64,000 nucleotides of DNA, taken from the NCBI RefSeq assembly GCF_000331025.1, contig NC_020055.1, positions 2,761,370-2,825,369 on the forward strand, in the 5' to 3' direction. The notes below the pieces were generated by a model. That model made no database searches and was not told the origin of the DNA. It was given only the letters and a program-made list of their open reading frames with translations. This document shows, one piece after another, positions 1-8,677 of the stretch (within the stretch, counting starts at the first letter, position 1; each line of letters starts with the position of its first letter). Made by a program: the position numbers and the translations under genes. This stretch comes from Maridesulfovibrio hydrothermalis AM13 = DSM 14728 (GTDB taxonomy: Bacteria; Desulfobacterota; Desulfovibrionia; Desulfovibrionales; Desulfovibrionaceae).

Positions 1-533
1 GCCCATGTCAGATACCCTTCCCTAATCCGGTTATGAAATTCTAATGATTCAGCTTCGAACCGCCCTTCCTCCTGCATTTTGTTTTCCTGCAGGTTGCGCG
101 TCATGGCTCTTTTAAGGCCGACTTCAGGCTCAATATCAAGCAGAATAGTCAAATCTGGCCAATGACTTCCGACAGCTACATCATTCAGACTGCGCAAAAG
201 CTTTGGATCAAGCCCCCTTCCGTATCCTTGATAGACAATCGTCGAGTCAGCAAACCTGTCGGAAATAACAATTTTACCAGCTTCAACAGCCGGACGAATA
301 ACCTGACTGACATGCTGCGCCCTGTCTGCAAGATACAAAAACAGTTCACACTCACCTGTAATATCAGTGCTTTCCATATTAAGCAGTATTTTGCGCAGCT
401 CTCTGCCTATACGGCTTCCACCAGGCTCAAGCGTTACATCAACGGTGTGGCCGGACTCTTCAAGAAAAGCTTTGAGTAATTTTATCTGAGTAGTTTTACC
501 GGTTCCCTCTATCCCTTCAAAGGTAATGAACAT
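1..533 (-). CDS. tmk: Thymidylate kinase, C-terminus cut by window edge
   Basis: Phosphorylates dTMP to dTDP in the cytoplasm for DNA synthesis. Reading leftward from the ATG at 533, the product begins [15 protein letters not shown], the P-loop of this family, followed by the LEPGG segment (family DRxP/LEPGG region), a [11 protein letters not shown] helix and a [17 protein letters not shown] stretch that matches the dTMP-binding region. About 177 codons are present; the family is about 205-215, so roughly 30 residues lie outside the window. The start overlaps the 3' end of the upstream nuclease gene by 25 bp, which points to co-transcription and translational coupling. Identity is secure. Confidence 0.95.
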   Translation of the reverse strand, partial: MFITFEGIEGTGKTTQIKLLKAFLEESGHTVDVTLEPGGSRIGRELRKILLNMESTDITGECELFLYLADRAQHVSQVIRPAVEAGKIVISDRFADSTIVYQGYGRGLDPKLLRSLNDVAVGSHWPDLTILLDIEPEVGLKRAMTRNLQENKMQEEGRFEAESLEFHNRIREGYLTW

Positions 534-1546
534 TGAGCAACCTCCGTTTTTTTTAGATCACATTTACTTGACGGATTATCAGGTGATTTTTCGGGTTTAT
601 ATAGATAACGGTCCAAAAATCTCTGGTATGGAGTCCAGTTAGCTCCAGTACCTTCAAGTTTATCCAGTTCCGCAAAAACAGTATTCATTTTTGCATCAAT
701 GTTATCTGCAAAATGCAAAATAAAAGCTTCAGGGGTTTTAGGCCGTTTCGGTGCACCAAAAGCCAGTTCACCATGATGAGACAATATCAAATGTTTCAAG
801 TGAAGCTTTAACTTAGCATCGAGATCTTTTGATTTCTGCAAAAAAGGATCTATTATTTCAACCCCTAAGTGGATATGGCCGAGCAGCCGCCCTTCATCAG
901 TAAAATCATTGGTCAATCCACCGGTAAGCTCCCAAGCCTTACCTATATCATGAAAAATTGCAGCAGCTAAAACAACCTGCCGGTCTACATCAGGGTAGTT
1001 GTCACAAATAGACATACACAGCCTGGCAACAGACAATGTATGCTCGAGTAAACCTCCGACATATGCATGATGAACTGTTTTAGCTCCGGTAGCGTTTAGT
1101 AGTCTCTTATAAATTTCTTCATCTTTTAAAACCTTGCGGCAAAATTTCTTCCACGGAGGATGAACCATATGCTCGGCAATAAGATAATCAAGATCCTGCA
1201 TCATATCTTCCGGCTTTTCCGGACTGGATGGCAGGAAATCAGTTATATCTAGACTATTGTATTCGGGGTCAAGCACTTCAAGCATTTCAATTGTGAGTTG
1301 TGCTTTATCTCTGTATGATCCGACAAGACCTCCGGCAACTATAAACATGCCCGCTTCGAGGCTTGCAAAAGACTGGCTTAAAGGACTCCAGATTTTTGCT
1401 TCGACTGTACCGGATTTATCTTGCAGACATAAATTCCAGAATGGACCGTTTCTAGATTCACGCATCTGTGCATCTGCAATAAGAAAGATGTCTTTGACTC
1501 TTTCTCCATTTATAAAATCTTTAATATATGTAATTTTTTGTGACAC
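509..1546 (-). CDS. YhaM-like OB-fold/HD-domain 3'-5' exoribonuclease
   Basis: A 345-residue protein with an N-terminal OB-fold (about 15-95, with a GxxW-LxLxDKSG-VEAKIW pattern) and a C-terminal HD domain (about 155-310). The HD motifs are visible: H at [10 protein letters not shown], the FHDIGK pair, and downstream histidines in LILSHHGE. This architecture is that of YhaM/Cbf1-type exoribonucleases, which trim RNA or single-stranded DNA from the 3' end. Start is GTG at 1546 behind an AGGA element; no good ATG fits. The gene runs into tmk with a 25-bp overlap. Substrate specificity cannot be read from sequence. Confidence 0.85.
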   Translation of the reverse strand: MSQKITYIKDFINGERVKDIFLIADAQMRESRNGPFWNLCLQDKSGTVEAKIWSPLSQSFASLEAGMFIVAGGLVGSYRDKAQLTIEMLEVLDPEYNSLDITDFLPSSPEKPEDMMQDLDYLIAEHMVHPPWKKFCRKVLKDEEIYKRLLNATGAKTVHHAYVGGLLEHTLSVARLCMSICDNYPDVDRQVVLAAAIFHDIGKAWELTGGLTNDFTDEGRLLGHIHLGVEIIDPFLQKSKDLDAKLKLHLKHLILSHHGELAFGAPKRPKTPEAFILHFADNIDAKMNTVFAELDKLEGTGANWTPYQRFLDRYLYKPEKSPDNPSSKCDLKKTEVAQCSLPLKG

Positions 1547-1705
1547 TTCTTGCTATTCCTGAATTGCTTTGATACCTCGCCACAAGGCGTGAGTTATTTT
1601 ACTGTTGCTGATAGCGTAATTGCAACCAACCGGAATCTGTATTCATAGTCAAACCAGTAGAAGACTGTCCAATTTTTTTTGTCGCTTTCTTTAAACGGAG
1701 TAAAA

Positions 1706-2461
1706 ATGAATATTCTTTTAACCAACGATGACGGTATTCAGGCCACCGGTTTGAGGGCGCTTTACCATGGTTTAAAAAGAGCCGGAATGAACGTGCAGGT
1801 AGTCGCTCCCGTAACAGAACAGTCTGCGGTGGGACATGCGGTTTCACTTTCCTCTCCCCTGCGTGTTAAAAAATTCGAAGAGGACGGCTTTACAGGACTC
1901 GGTGTTTACGGGACTCCAGTAGATTGCGTCAAGCTTGGACTCACTACATTATTAAAAGACAAACCCGATATTGTTGTTTCCGGAATTAACAGTGGAGCCA
2001 ACGTCGGTGTTGATATCATATACTCAGGTACAGTTTCCGCCGCAACCGAAGGCGCGCTCATGGGATATCCCGCACTGGCAGTATCCTATGATGACTTCAA
2101 CCCGGATGACCTTGCAGATCAGGGTGACTATTGTGCTGAGCTGCTGAAAAAAATTCCGTGGTCAGAACTCGGCGAGAAAACTGTCGTCAATTTAAATTTT
2201 CCGGCCATTCCGGTAAAAGATACCAAAGAATTAAAAATCTGCCGTCACACCCGTGTTTCGTGGCAGGACTGGTATGATGTACGCCAAGATCCGCGAGGCA
2301 GACCTTACTACTGGCTCGACGGTATCATGCCTAAAGAAAAAATCAGCCCCGGTACTGACCGGTATTTATTGACCAGGGGACACATTACGATGACCCCGCT
2401 TCATTTTGATTTTACTGACCGTGAAGCACTTGTCACTTTGACGAAGAGTTTCGATATATAG
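1706..2461 (+). CDS. surE: 5'/3'-nucleotidase SurE
   Basis: Survival protein SurE, a metal-dependent nucleoside monophosphate phosphatase of stationary-phase and stress physiology. The product opens with MNILLTNDDGIQA, where the DD pair binds the metal, and carries the VVAPVTEQSAVGHAVS loop and the SGINSGANVGVDIIYSGTVSAA signature. The ATG at 1706 is chosen because it follows GGAG by a normal spacing and matches the conserved N-terminus; a TTG 27 bp upstream would add an unrelated extension. 251 residues is normal for the family. It is transcribed away from the tmk/YhaM pair. Confidence 0.95.
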   Translation: MNILLTNDDGIQATGLRALYHGLKRAGMNVQVVAPVTEQSAVGHAVSLSSPLRVKKFEEDGFTGLGVYGTPVDCVKLGLTTLLKDKPDIVVSGINSGANVGVDIIYSGTVSAATEGALMGYPALAVSYDDFNPDDLADQGDYCAELLKKIPWSELGEKTVVNLNFPAIPVKDTKELKICRHTRVSWQDWYDVRQDPRGRPYYWLDGIMPKEKISPGTDRYLLTRGHITMTPLHFDFTDREALVTLTKSFDI

Positions 2462-2548
2462 TTCGTATACAATTTAATCTGTATATGGACATTTAGTTTC
2501 TACATAGTGTATATAAACTATATTTGGAACCAAAAGCGGTAAAAGTAT

Positions 2549-2607
2549 CTGAAAATGAAATACAGCTTGCATTTAAAAATATATTGTTTGCTGCACTTCA
2601 TTTTCAG
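2549..2607 (+). promoter_or_regulatory. Long inverted repeat in fba leader
   Basis: CTGAAAATGAA (2549-2559) is repeated as its exact reverse complement TTCATTTTCAG (2597-2607). After a 3x3 internal loop the stem continues with CAGC/GCTG, giving 15 pairs around an AT-rich loop of about 23 nt. It is not followed by a T tract, so it does not look like a surE terminator. It ends 53 nt before the fba start, so it is a structured leader or an operator. Function is unknown. Confidence 0.5.
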
Positions 2608-2660
2608 GTGTGCCTGCAGCGTAAATAATTTAGCCCAGTTATTCCACCAAGGAGGAGTAC

Positions 2661-3584
2661 ATGCCACTCGTTTCGCCTAAGCAAATGTTTAAAGGAGCCT
2701 ACACCGGCGGTTATGCCATTGGTGCATTCAACGTAAACAACATGGAAATCATTCAGGGAATCATGGAAGCAGGAAGCGAAGAACAAGCTCCCTTGATTCT
2801 GCAGGTTTCTGCCGGAGCAAAAAAGTATGCCGGACTGGGCTACATCACGAAGCTTATGGAAGCTGCTCTGCTTGAAACTGACCTGCCGGTTGTTCTCCAT
2901 CTTGACCACGGTGCAAACTTTGAAATTTGTAAGGAAGTTATCGACGGCGGATTCACATCCGTAATGATCGACGGCTCTCATCTTCCTTTTGATGAAAATA
3001 TCGCTCTGACCAAACAGGTTGTGGAGTACGCTCACGACAAAGGTGTATGGGTAGAGGCAGAACTCGGCCGTCTGGCCGGTGTCGAAGAAGACGTTGTATC
3101 CGAGGAGCACATTTATACCGACCCTGATGAAGCGGTAGAATTTGTTGAGCGCACAGGCTGTGACTCTCTTGCTATCGCCATCGGCACAAGTCACGGCGCA
3201 TATAAATTCACAGGAGTAGCAAAACTCGACTTTGAACGTCTTGATAAAATAGCTTCACTTATTCCCGATTTTCCTATTGTTCTGCACGGCGCATCCAGCG
3301 TTGTACCGGAATTTGTTGTTATGGCAAACGAATTCGGCGCAAACATCGGCGGAGCCAAAGGTGTCCCCGAAGATCTGCTGCGCAAAGCAGCCTCTAAAGC
3401 TGTCTGCAAAATCAATATTGATACCGATATTCGTCTGGCTATGACAGCGGTTATCCGTAAATTCATGGCTGAAAATCCAACTGAATTTGACCCCAGAGGT
3501 TACCTCGGCGAAGCGCGTAAAGCTGTTAAAGAAATGGTTCGCCACAAAATAACCAACGTTCTGGGATGTTCTAACAAGGTATAG
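2661..3584 (+). CDS. fba: Fructose-bisphosphate aldolase, class II
   Basis: Cleaves or forms fructose 1,6-bisphosphate in glycolysis and gluconeogenesis, using a zinc ion. Seen: the LHLDHGANFE segment carrying the catalytic Asp and a zinc His, the GVWVEAELGRLAGVEE segment with a zinc Glu, SLAIAIGTSHGAYKF, FPIVLHGASSVV with the last zinc His, and KINIDTDIRLAMTAVIRKF, the class IIB C-terminal pattern. 307 residues is normal. A strong AAGGAGG ribosome site precedes the ATG. It is followed by a terminator and then gap, so two glycolytic genes sit together but apparently as separate units. Confidence 0.95.
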   Translation: MPLVSPKQMFKGAYTGGYAIGAFNVNNMEIIQGIMEAGSEEQAPLILQVSAGAKKYAGLGYITKLMEAALLETDLPVVLHLDHGANFEICKEVIDGGFTSVMIDGSHLPFDENIALTKQVVEYAHDKGVWVEAELGRLAGVEEDVVSEEHIYTDPDEAVEFVERTGCDSLAIAIGTSHGAYKFTGVAKLDFERLDKIASLIPDFPIVLHGASSVVPEFVVMANEFGANIGGAKGVPEDLLRKAASKAVCKINIDTDIRLAMTAVIRKFMAENPTEFDPRGYLGEARKAVKEMVRHKITNVLGCSNKV

Positions 3585-3590
3585 TTTTTT

Positions 3591-3619
3591 AAGCCGCCCT
3601 GCATAGGGCGGCTTCTTTT
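3591..3619 (+). terminator. Rho-independent terminator of fba
   Basis: AAGCCGCCCT and AGGGCGGCTT form a 10-bp GC-rich stem with a short GCAT loop, followed by a T-rich tail, 6 nt after the fba stop codon. Confidence 0.9.
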
Positions 3620-3736
3620 ATTAACAATGGCTAAAGCATAGCTGACGCACAAGGGAATTCTGCCTTCACTCTCCTGAATTTTGGTTTAGATATTCTGTTC
3701 GACCATAAGAACTATCGCCGCTAAGAGTTCATAGGA

Positions 3737-3840
3737 TTCTTAAACCCTTTTTTCGCAAATCCGCAGGACGAACGAATTTTAAAGGGTTTAAGCCTCCGGA
3801 GGTTTCGCAAAGACCGCCGGAGGTAAACCGCCGGAGGCAC
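3737..3840 (+). repeat. Dispersed palindromic repeat, copy A (upstream of gap)
   Basis: CTTAAACCCTTT (3739-3750) is followed after 30 nt by its exact reverse complement (3781-3792). Next come the palindrome CCTCCGGAGG (3793-3802) and two copies of CCGCCGGAGG (3814-3823, 3828-3837). The block ends about 20 nt before the gap start codon, so it is probably in the gap 5' UTR. Related blocks lie at 14427-14540 and 49150-49240. The rest of the 274-bp fba-gap spacer shows no gene. Confidence 0.7.
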
Positions 3841-3858
3841 AAAAGGAGTTATTTCATA

Positions 3859-4845
3859 ATGGCTGTAAAAGTTGGTATTAATGGTTTCGGAAGAATTGGA
3901 CGATATCTGGTCCGTCTTATTCACGACAGCAAGGATTTCGACCTTGTTGCAATAAACGCACGTGCTTCCAATGAAGACCTTGCGCTCCTTTTCAAACACG
4001 ACTCTGTACACGGAAAATTTGATGCTGATGTTGAACCGACAAAAGACGGATTCTCTATTAACGGCAAAGAGATCAAAATTACCCGTTGTGCCCCCGGTGA
4101 ATGGATTTGGGGGGAACTGGGCTGTGACATGGTTGTTGAATCAACCGGAAAATTCCGTGACCGCAAAAGCTGTGAGCAGATGATCGCATGCGGAGCTAAA
4201 AATATTGTTATCAGTGCCCCCGGCATTGACGCCGACCTGACTGTAGTCATGGGTGTCAATGATGGAGAACTTAAGCCTGAGCACAAAATTGTTTCCGCTG
4301 CATCCTGTACCACCAACTGTCTCGCTCCTGTTGCCAAAGTCATTAATGATGAATTCGGCATTGAACGCGGTCTCATGACAACTATTCACGCTTACACCAT
4401 GAGTCAGAGAGTTCTGGACGGTTCCCATAAAGATATCCGCAGAGCAAGAGCCTGTGCGGTAAACATGGTTCCCACTACAACGGGCGCGGCTAAAGCTGTA
4501 ACTATGGTTATTCCAGAACTGAAAGGTAAACTGGATGGCATGAGCGTTCGTGTTCCCACACCTAACGTATCTCTGGTTGACCTGACCTGTGACCTTGCAA
4601 AAGACACCACAGCAGAAGAAGTCAACGCAGTGCTAAAAAAAGCTGCCAATGAAAACATGGGGTACACCGAGATGCCTCTTGTCTCCAACGACTACCTCGG
4701 CGACACCCACGGTGGAGTTGTAGACGGCCCTCTGACTGCAGTTATGGATGGTAAAATGCTTAAACTTATCATCTGGTACGATAACGAAGCAAGTTTCAGT
4801 AACCAGCTTCTTCGCCTTATGAATAAAGTTTCCTCAATGATGTAA
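3859..4845 (+). CDS. gap: Glyceraldehyde-3-phosphate dehydrogenase, type I
   Basis: Oxidises and phosphorylates glyceraldehyde 3-phosphate with NAD(P)+ in glycolysis, or the reverse in gluconeogenesis. Seen: N-terminal Rossmann motif GINGFGRIGRYLVR, catalytic cysteine in SAASCTTNCLAP (around residue 152), HAYTMSQ with the catalytic His, and a C-terminal WYDNEASFSNQLLRL. 328 residues is at the short end of the family. GGAG lies before the ATG. The repeat in its leader (copy A) is the one odd feature. A terminator follows. Confidence 0.95.
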   Translation: MAVKVGINGFGRIGRYLVRLIHDSKDFDLVAINARASNEDLALLFKHDSVHGKFDADVEPTKDGFSINGKEIKITRCAPGEWIWGELGCDMVVESTGKFRDRKSCEQMIACGAKNIVISAPGIDADLTVVMGVNDGELKPEHKIVSAASCTTNCLAPVAKVINDEFGIERGLMTTIHAYTMSQRVLDGSHKDIRRARACAVNMVPTTTGAAKAVTMVIPELKGKLDGMSVRVPTPNVSLVDLTCDLAKDTTAEEVNAVLKKAANENMGYTEMPLVSNDYLGDTHGGVVDGPLTAVMDGKMLKLIIWYDNEASFSNQLLRLMNKVSSMM

Positions 4846-4865
4846 TTTTATTTATATCCAAGAAA

Positions 4866-4904
4866 AAACCCCTCTTTGCCTGCACACGAAGAGGGATTTT
4901 TTTT
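4866..4904 (+). terminator. Rho-independent terminator of gap
   Basis: CCCCTCTT pairs with AAGAGGG across an 11-nt loop and is followed by eight or nine T residues, just after the gap stop. The remaining 170 bp to the ABC operon are AT-rich with no gene visible. Confidence 0.85.
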
Positions 4905-5075
4905 GCCTTTTTTAATTCTACATTAAATATTATTCAGGCAGAATTAATAACTGCAACATAAGTATGATGCAATCCTCCCGTTATTATGAAAATTTAATAA
5001 AACCACACAAGTGTAAATGGCAAAATTTAATAACTACCTAGATTTATTTCCAACTCCATAGTATCTGATATTAAC

Positions 5076-5888
5076 ATGCTTCATACCAAACTATCTTTCC
5101 TTAAAAACAGTGATAGAAATAAATATCTTATAGACGGCATTTTGTTCACGGTGTTGCTGGGGTTTTTTTTTATGTTTCTCTACAAAGGAACAACGGAGCT
5201 AGGTTATAACTGGCAGTGGTTCAGAATTCCCGATTTTATTTATACTTATACTGATGGCCGGTTCAATCCCGGTCCCCTGCTGCTCGGACTTGGCGTGACT
5301 CTTAAAATCTCGGGTATAAGTTTTGTGCTGACTTTCATAATTGGACTTGGAACTGCTATTCTACGCCTTTCAAACTCGTTTGTTGGAAATGCGCTGGCCC
5401 GCATTTACCTTGAAACTATCCGTAACACGCCGCTGCTTATTCAACTTTTCTTTATCTATTTTGTCATTGCGCCCATTCTGGACATCAGCGGATTCTGGTC
5501 GGCTGTAATTGCACTCAGCTTCTTTGAAGGGGCATATGCTTCTGAAATATTCCGGGCTGGTATTACTTCTATCGATAAAGGCCAGTGGGAAGCAGCATAC
5601 AGTCTTGGCGGCAGCAAAAAATTCGGTTACCTGAATGTAATTCTTCCGCAGGCAATCCCCCGTATTGCCCCGCCGCTGGCCGGACAGGCTATATCATTAG
5701 TAAAAGATTCTGCGCTGGTCAGTACTGTCGCAATTTACGACCTGACCATGCAGGGACAATCTATAATTTCTGAGACCTTTATGACTTTTGAAATATGGTT
5801 TACCGTTGCAGCCATATATCTTTGTATTACCCTGCTTATGTCTTGGACTCTGGACAACCTTGCTTTAAGGTTCAAAAGCAGATGGTAA
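5076..5888 (+). CDS. Polar amino-acid ABC transporter permease (HisM/GlnP family)
   Basis: 270-residue inner-membrane permease. One membrane segment near 20-38 precedes an extra periplasmic stretch; the conserved permease core follows (about 70-265) with the EAA loop readable as EAAYSLGGSKKFGYLNVILPQA and the GQAISLVKDSALVS motif. The core is typical of importers for glutamate, aspartate, glutamine or histidine. No clear ribosome site precedes the ATG. It is the first gene of a three-gene unit with a binding protein and a second permease; no ATPase gene accompanies them. Confidence 0.88.
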   Translation: MLHTKLSFLKNSDRNKYLIDGILFTVLLGFFFMFLYKGTTELGYNWQWFRIPDFIYTYTDGRFNPGPLLLGLGVTLKISGISFVLTFIIGLGTAILRLSNSFVGNALARIYLETIRNTPLLIQLFFIYFVIAPILDISGFWSAVIALSFFEGAYASEIFRAGITSIDKGQWEAAYSLGGSKKFGYLNVILPQAIPRIAPPLAGQAISLVKDSALVSTVAIYDLTMQGQSIISETFMTFEIWFTVAAIYLCITLLMSWTLDNLALRFKSRW

Positions 5889-5918
5889 CCCCAACCAATG
5901 TCTTAACGGGAGGAAAAG

Positions 5919-6752
5919 ATGACTTTGTGGAAAACTGTAAACATCGGAATTGCTGCTGTAATTATGATCTTAGGACTATCCTCAGCAGTATGGGCCGGAG
6001 ATGCCAGACAAGCTCTTTCACAGGACAGTACCCTTGAACAAGTATTGAAACGAAATACTTTGCGTGTGGGGTTTTCTACTTTCAAACCCTGGGCCATGAA
6101 AAGCAAAAATGGCGAATTTGTAGGGTTCGAAATTGACGTAGCTAAACGCCTTGCAGATGAAATGGGCGTAAAAATACGTTTTATCCCCACCAAATGGGAT
6201 GGCATAATCCCTGCCCTGCTTACTGGTAAATTTGATATCATTATCGGAGGAATGGGCATTACCCCAAAACGGAATCTTAAAGTAAACTTTTCTGATCCTT
6301 ATGAATTTACCGGCATGTCTATTGTTGCAAACAAAGACTCTGCACCGGGCAAAACTTCTCTTGCTGATCTCAATAAAGCCTCCACCAAAGTTTCTGTCCG
6401 CCTCGGCACAACTGCAGAAAAGGCAGCCAAAAACTTTCTCCCTAAAGCAGAACTGCTTAAATTTAATGATGAAGCAGCGTCCATTCAAGAACTGCTCAAT
6501 GGCAGAGTTTCCTGTTTAGTTGCATCCAATCCCCTGCCTGAAAGCCTTGCAAAAAAATATCCTGAGAAACTCTACCTCCCCATGAAAGAAGACTTCACCA
6601 AAGAACCGATCGGATTTGCTATCCGCAAGGGCGACCCTGATTTTCTAAACTTCCTCAATAACTGGATCAAAGTAACCAATTCTGAAGGCTGGCTTGATGC
6701 CCGTTTTGACTACTGGTTTAAAACAGATAAATGGAAGTCAATCGTAGAGTAG
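5919..6752 (+). CDS. Amino-acid ABC transporter periplasmic binding protein (family 3)
   Basis: 277-residue exported protein with a signal peptide cut after about residue 25 (VWAGDA). The body is a type II periplasmic binding protein of family 3: LRVGFSTFKPW, GFEIDVAKRLADEMG, the signature around KFDIIIGGMGITPKR, and a C-terminal NFLNNWIKVTNSEGW. These features indicate capture of a polar amino acid and delivery to the two flanking permeases. GGAGG stands before the ATG. It lies 30 bp after one permease and 9 bp before the next. The ligand cannot be assigned. Confidence 0.9.
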   Translation: MTLWKTVNIGIAAVIMILGLSSAVWAGDARQALSQDSTLEQVLKRNTLRVGFSTFKPWAMKSKNGEFVGFEIDVAKRLADEMGVKIRFIPTKWDGIIPALLTGKFDIIIGGMGITPKRNLKVNFSDPYEFTGMSIVANKDSAPGKTSLADLNKASTKVSVRLGTTAEKAAKNFLPKAELLKFNDEAASIQELLNGRVSCLVASNPLPESLAKKYPEKLYLPMKEDFTKEPIGFAIRKGDPDFLNFLNNWIKVTNSEGWLDARFDYWFKTDKWKSIVE

Positions 6753-6761
6753 CTGTCGCGG

Positions 6762-7649
6762 ATGAATAATACTAAAAAGAGGATATCCTCCCTTGATGTG
6801 CTGCTTCTGGCAGCCATCTCGGGAGGATTGTTCTGGTTTGCCTACCATCTTATAACCCAGCTGAATTACAACTGGGATTGGACTTCTGCGCCTGATTACA
6901 TAGTCAGGTTTGATCAGACCTCCGGAAAATGGGAAGCCGGTCTTCTTATTCAGGGACTGCTTGTCACCATACGCCTTTCTATCTGGTCAGTACTGCTTGC
7001 TCTTGTTATCGGTACTTTAATGGGCATATTCAGAGTCAGCCCCCGCCCTTTGCTGCGAATGATTTCAAGCTCCTATGTCGGATTGATCCGGAATATTCCG
7101 CCACTGGTCCTTATTTTCATCTTTTATTTTTTTCTGGGCGATCAAATAATGCAGATAACCGGCATTACGGAACTTTCATATAACCTTGAAGACAGCAGCT
7201 CCCCTGTAATTACATTTCTGTTCGGACCGGTTGAACAACTCCCGGCCTTTCTTTCCGGTGTAATCACCATGTCGTTATTCGAAGGAGCTTATATCACCGA
7301 GATTGTCCGGGCAGGCATTGAGTCCATTGAAAAAGAACAATGGGAAGCTTCAGCAGCCTTAGGGTTCAACAGACGCAATCAACTTATCCATATTATTTTG
7401 CCGCAAGCATTTTCCCGTTCACTGCCCCCGCTTGCCGGACAATTCATTTCGACCATCAAAGATTCTTCCATCGTTTCTGTCATTTCCATTCAGGAACTGA
7501 CCTTCGCAGGACAGGAGCTGATTTCAGCTACATACAAGACCTTTGAAATATGGATACTGGTCATCATTTTATATTTCGTTTTGACTTTTCCATGCTCCAT
7601 CGCTGTCCGCTCGCTGGAAAAAAAAATGAACACACACAAACAGTCATAA
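6762..7649 (+). CDS. Polar amino-acid ABC transporter permease (second subunit)
   Basis: 295-residue partner of the permease at 5076. It has an N-terminal membrane segment (about 11-30), a periplasmic stretch, the core membrane domain, and an EAA loop reading EASAALGFNRRNQLIHIILPQA followed by GQFISTIKDSSIVSV. It carries an insertion between the first core helices (around 125-165) absent from the first permease. The two should form a heterodimeric channel. An ATPase must come from elsewhere in the genome. The gene converges on the HD-GYP gene with only 5 bp between stop codons. Confidence 0.88.
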   Translation: MNNTKKRISSLDVLLLAAISGGLFWFAYHLITQLNYNWDWTSAPDYIVRFDQTSGKWEAGLLIQGLLVTIRLSIWSVLLALVIGTLMGIFRVSPRPLLRMISSSYVGLIRNIPPLVLIFIFYFFLGDQIMQITGITELSYNLEDSSSPVITFLFGPVEQLPAFLSGVITMSLFEGAYITEIVRAGIESIEKEQWEASAALGFNRRNQLIHIILPQAFSRSLPPLAGQFISTIKDSSIVSVISIQELTFAGQELISATYKTFEIWILVIILYFVLTFPCSIAVRSLEKKMNTHKQS

Positions 7650-7654
7650 TTTTA

Positions 7655-8374
7655 TTAAATCCGCAAAGCGGACCTTTCGTTCATCGCAGTTATTTCGCAT
7701 ACCAGAATATCTTCAGCTATGTCTTGAGAATTTATGAAGTACTCCTCAATCTTATCTGAAATTTCCATAAAGGCCTGAACAACCTGCGGATCAAACTGAG
7801 AACCGGAACACGCATCTATTTCTGCGATGATATCTTGAAACGGCAGAGCATCACGGTACGGCCTATTACTGGCCATAGCCGATAAAGTGTCAGCAACTGC
7901 TATTATACGCGCTCCAAACGGTATTTCCTCTCCTCTAAGTCCGTGCGGATACCCTTGCCCGTCATATCTTTCATGATGGTGAAGAATAATTCCTGCAACT
8001 TTATCAATTCCAGAAACAGAAACTACCGGTGAAACAATTTCTGCACCGATTACAGGATGCTTTTTAACTATTTCATATTCTTCGCCGGTCAGCTTTCCAC
8101 TCTTCTTTAAAATACTGTCCGGCAACCCGATCTTTCCAATATCATGCAGGTGGCCTGCAATATGAAGCAGTTCACATTTTACAGCACTGAGTCCCATCTC
8201 CACACCAATAGCCTGCGATATAACCGCTACCTCTTCGGAGTGAGAACAAGTACAATGATCCTTAGCATCAATGGCGTTTCCCAGCGACTCCGCAAATTGA
8301 TGGATGGTCAGATTGACCTTGCTTTGTTCATCCTGCAATCCACCGCCGCCGACAACTTCAACTATATTTTTCAT
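7655..8374 (-). CDS. Stand-alone HD-GYP domain protein
   Basis: 239-residue cytoplasmic protein that is almost entirely one HD-GYP domain, the c-di-GMP phosphodiesterase family. Metal and signature residues are seen in AGHLHDIGKIGLPDSIL, HPVIGAEI, ILHHHERYDGQGYPHGL and AVADTLSAMASNRPYR. No REC, PAS or membrane segment is attached; the first 25 residues are too short for a sensor. It probably lowers c-di-GMP, but activity was not demonstrated here and some HD-GYP proteins are inactive. It is divergent from the chemoreceptor gene. Confidence 0.85.
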   Translation of the reverse strand: MKNIVEVVGGGGLQDEQSKVNLTIHQFAESLGNAIDAKDHCTCSHSEEVAVISQAIGVEMGLSAVKCELLHIAGHLHDIGKIGLPDSILKKSGKLTGEEYEIVKKHPVIGAEIVSPVVSVSGIDKVAGIILHHHERYDGQGYPHGLRGEEIPFGARIIAVADTLSAMASNRPYRDALPFQDIIAEIDACSGSQFDPQVVQAFMEISDKIEEYFINSQDIAEDILVCEITAMNERSALRI

Positions 8375-8677
8375 TTTACACCATATTCAAACTGATTATT
8401 ATGAATTCTACGAGCTGCTCTGTACTGCGGGAAAACTATTGAACTTGAATATCAATGTCAATTATGAAAGAGAGAAATATAATAATATATAAAATTATTA
8501 TAAAAAAATCAGTTATAAATTTAAACAAAAACAAACAAATCTTCACAATTTAAACACTTACCCTACTATATAGCTGTAATAAAAAGTGATTTAACACAAC
8601 TGTCACTTCTGCGACATTTTGTCATAACCGTAACAATCATAAGTTCCTCACAGCAAAAGCTGAGGAGGAAATTCGGT
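8375..8677. other. AT-rich divergent intergenic region
   Basis: 303 bp between the divergent HD-GYP and chemoreceptor genes, very AT-rich, with no gene seen. It must hold both promoters, but no box stands out enough to name. Just before the chemoreceptor a small imperfect hairpin (CCTCACAGC / GCTGAGG, about 8646-8664) sits directly against its GAGGAGG ribosome site. Confidence 0.5.
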
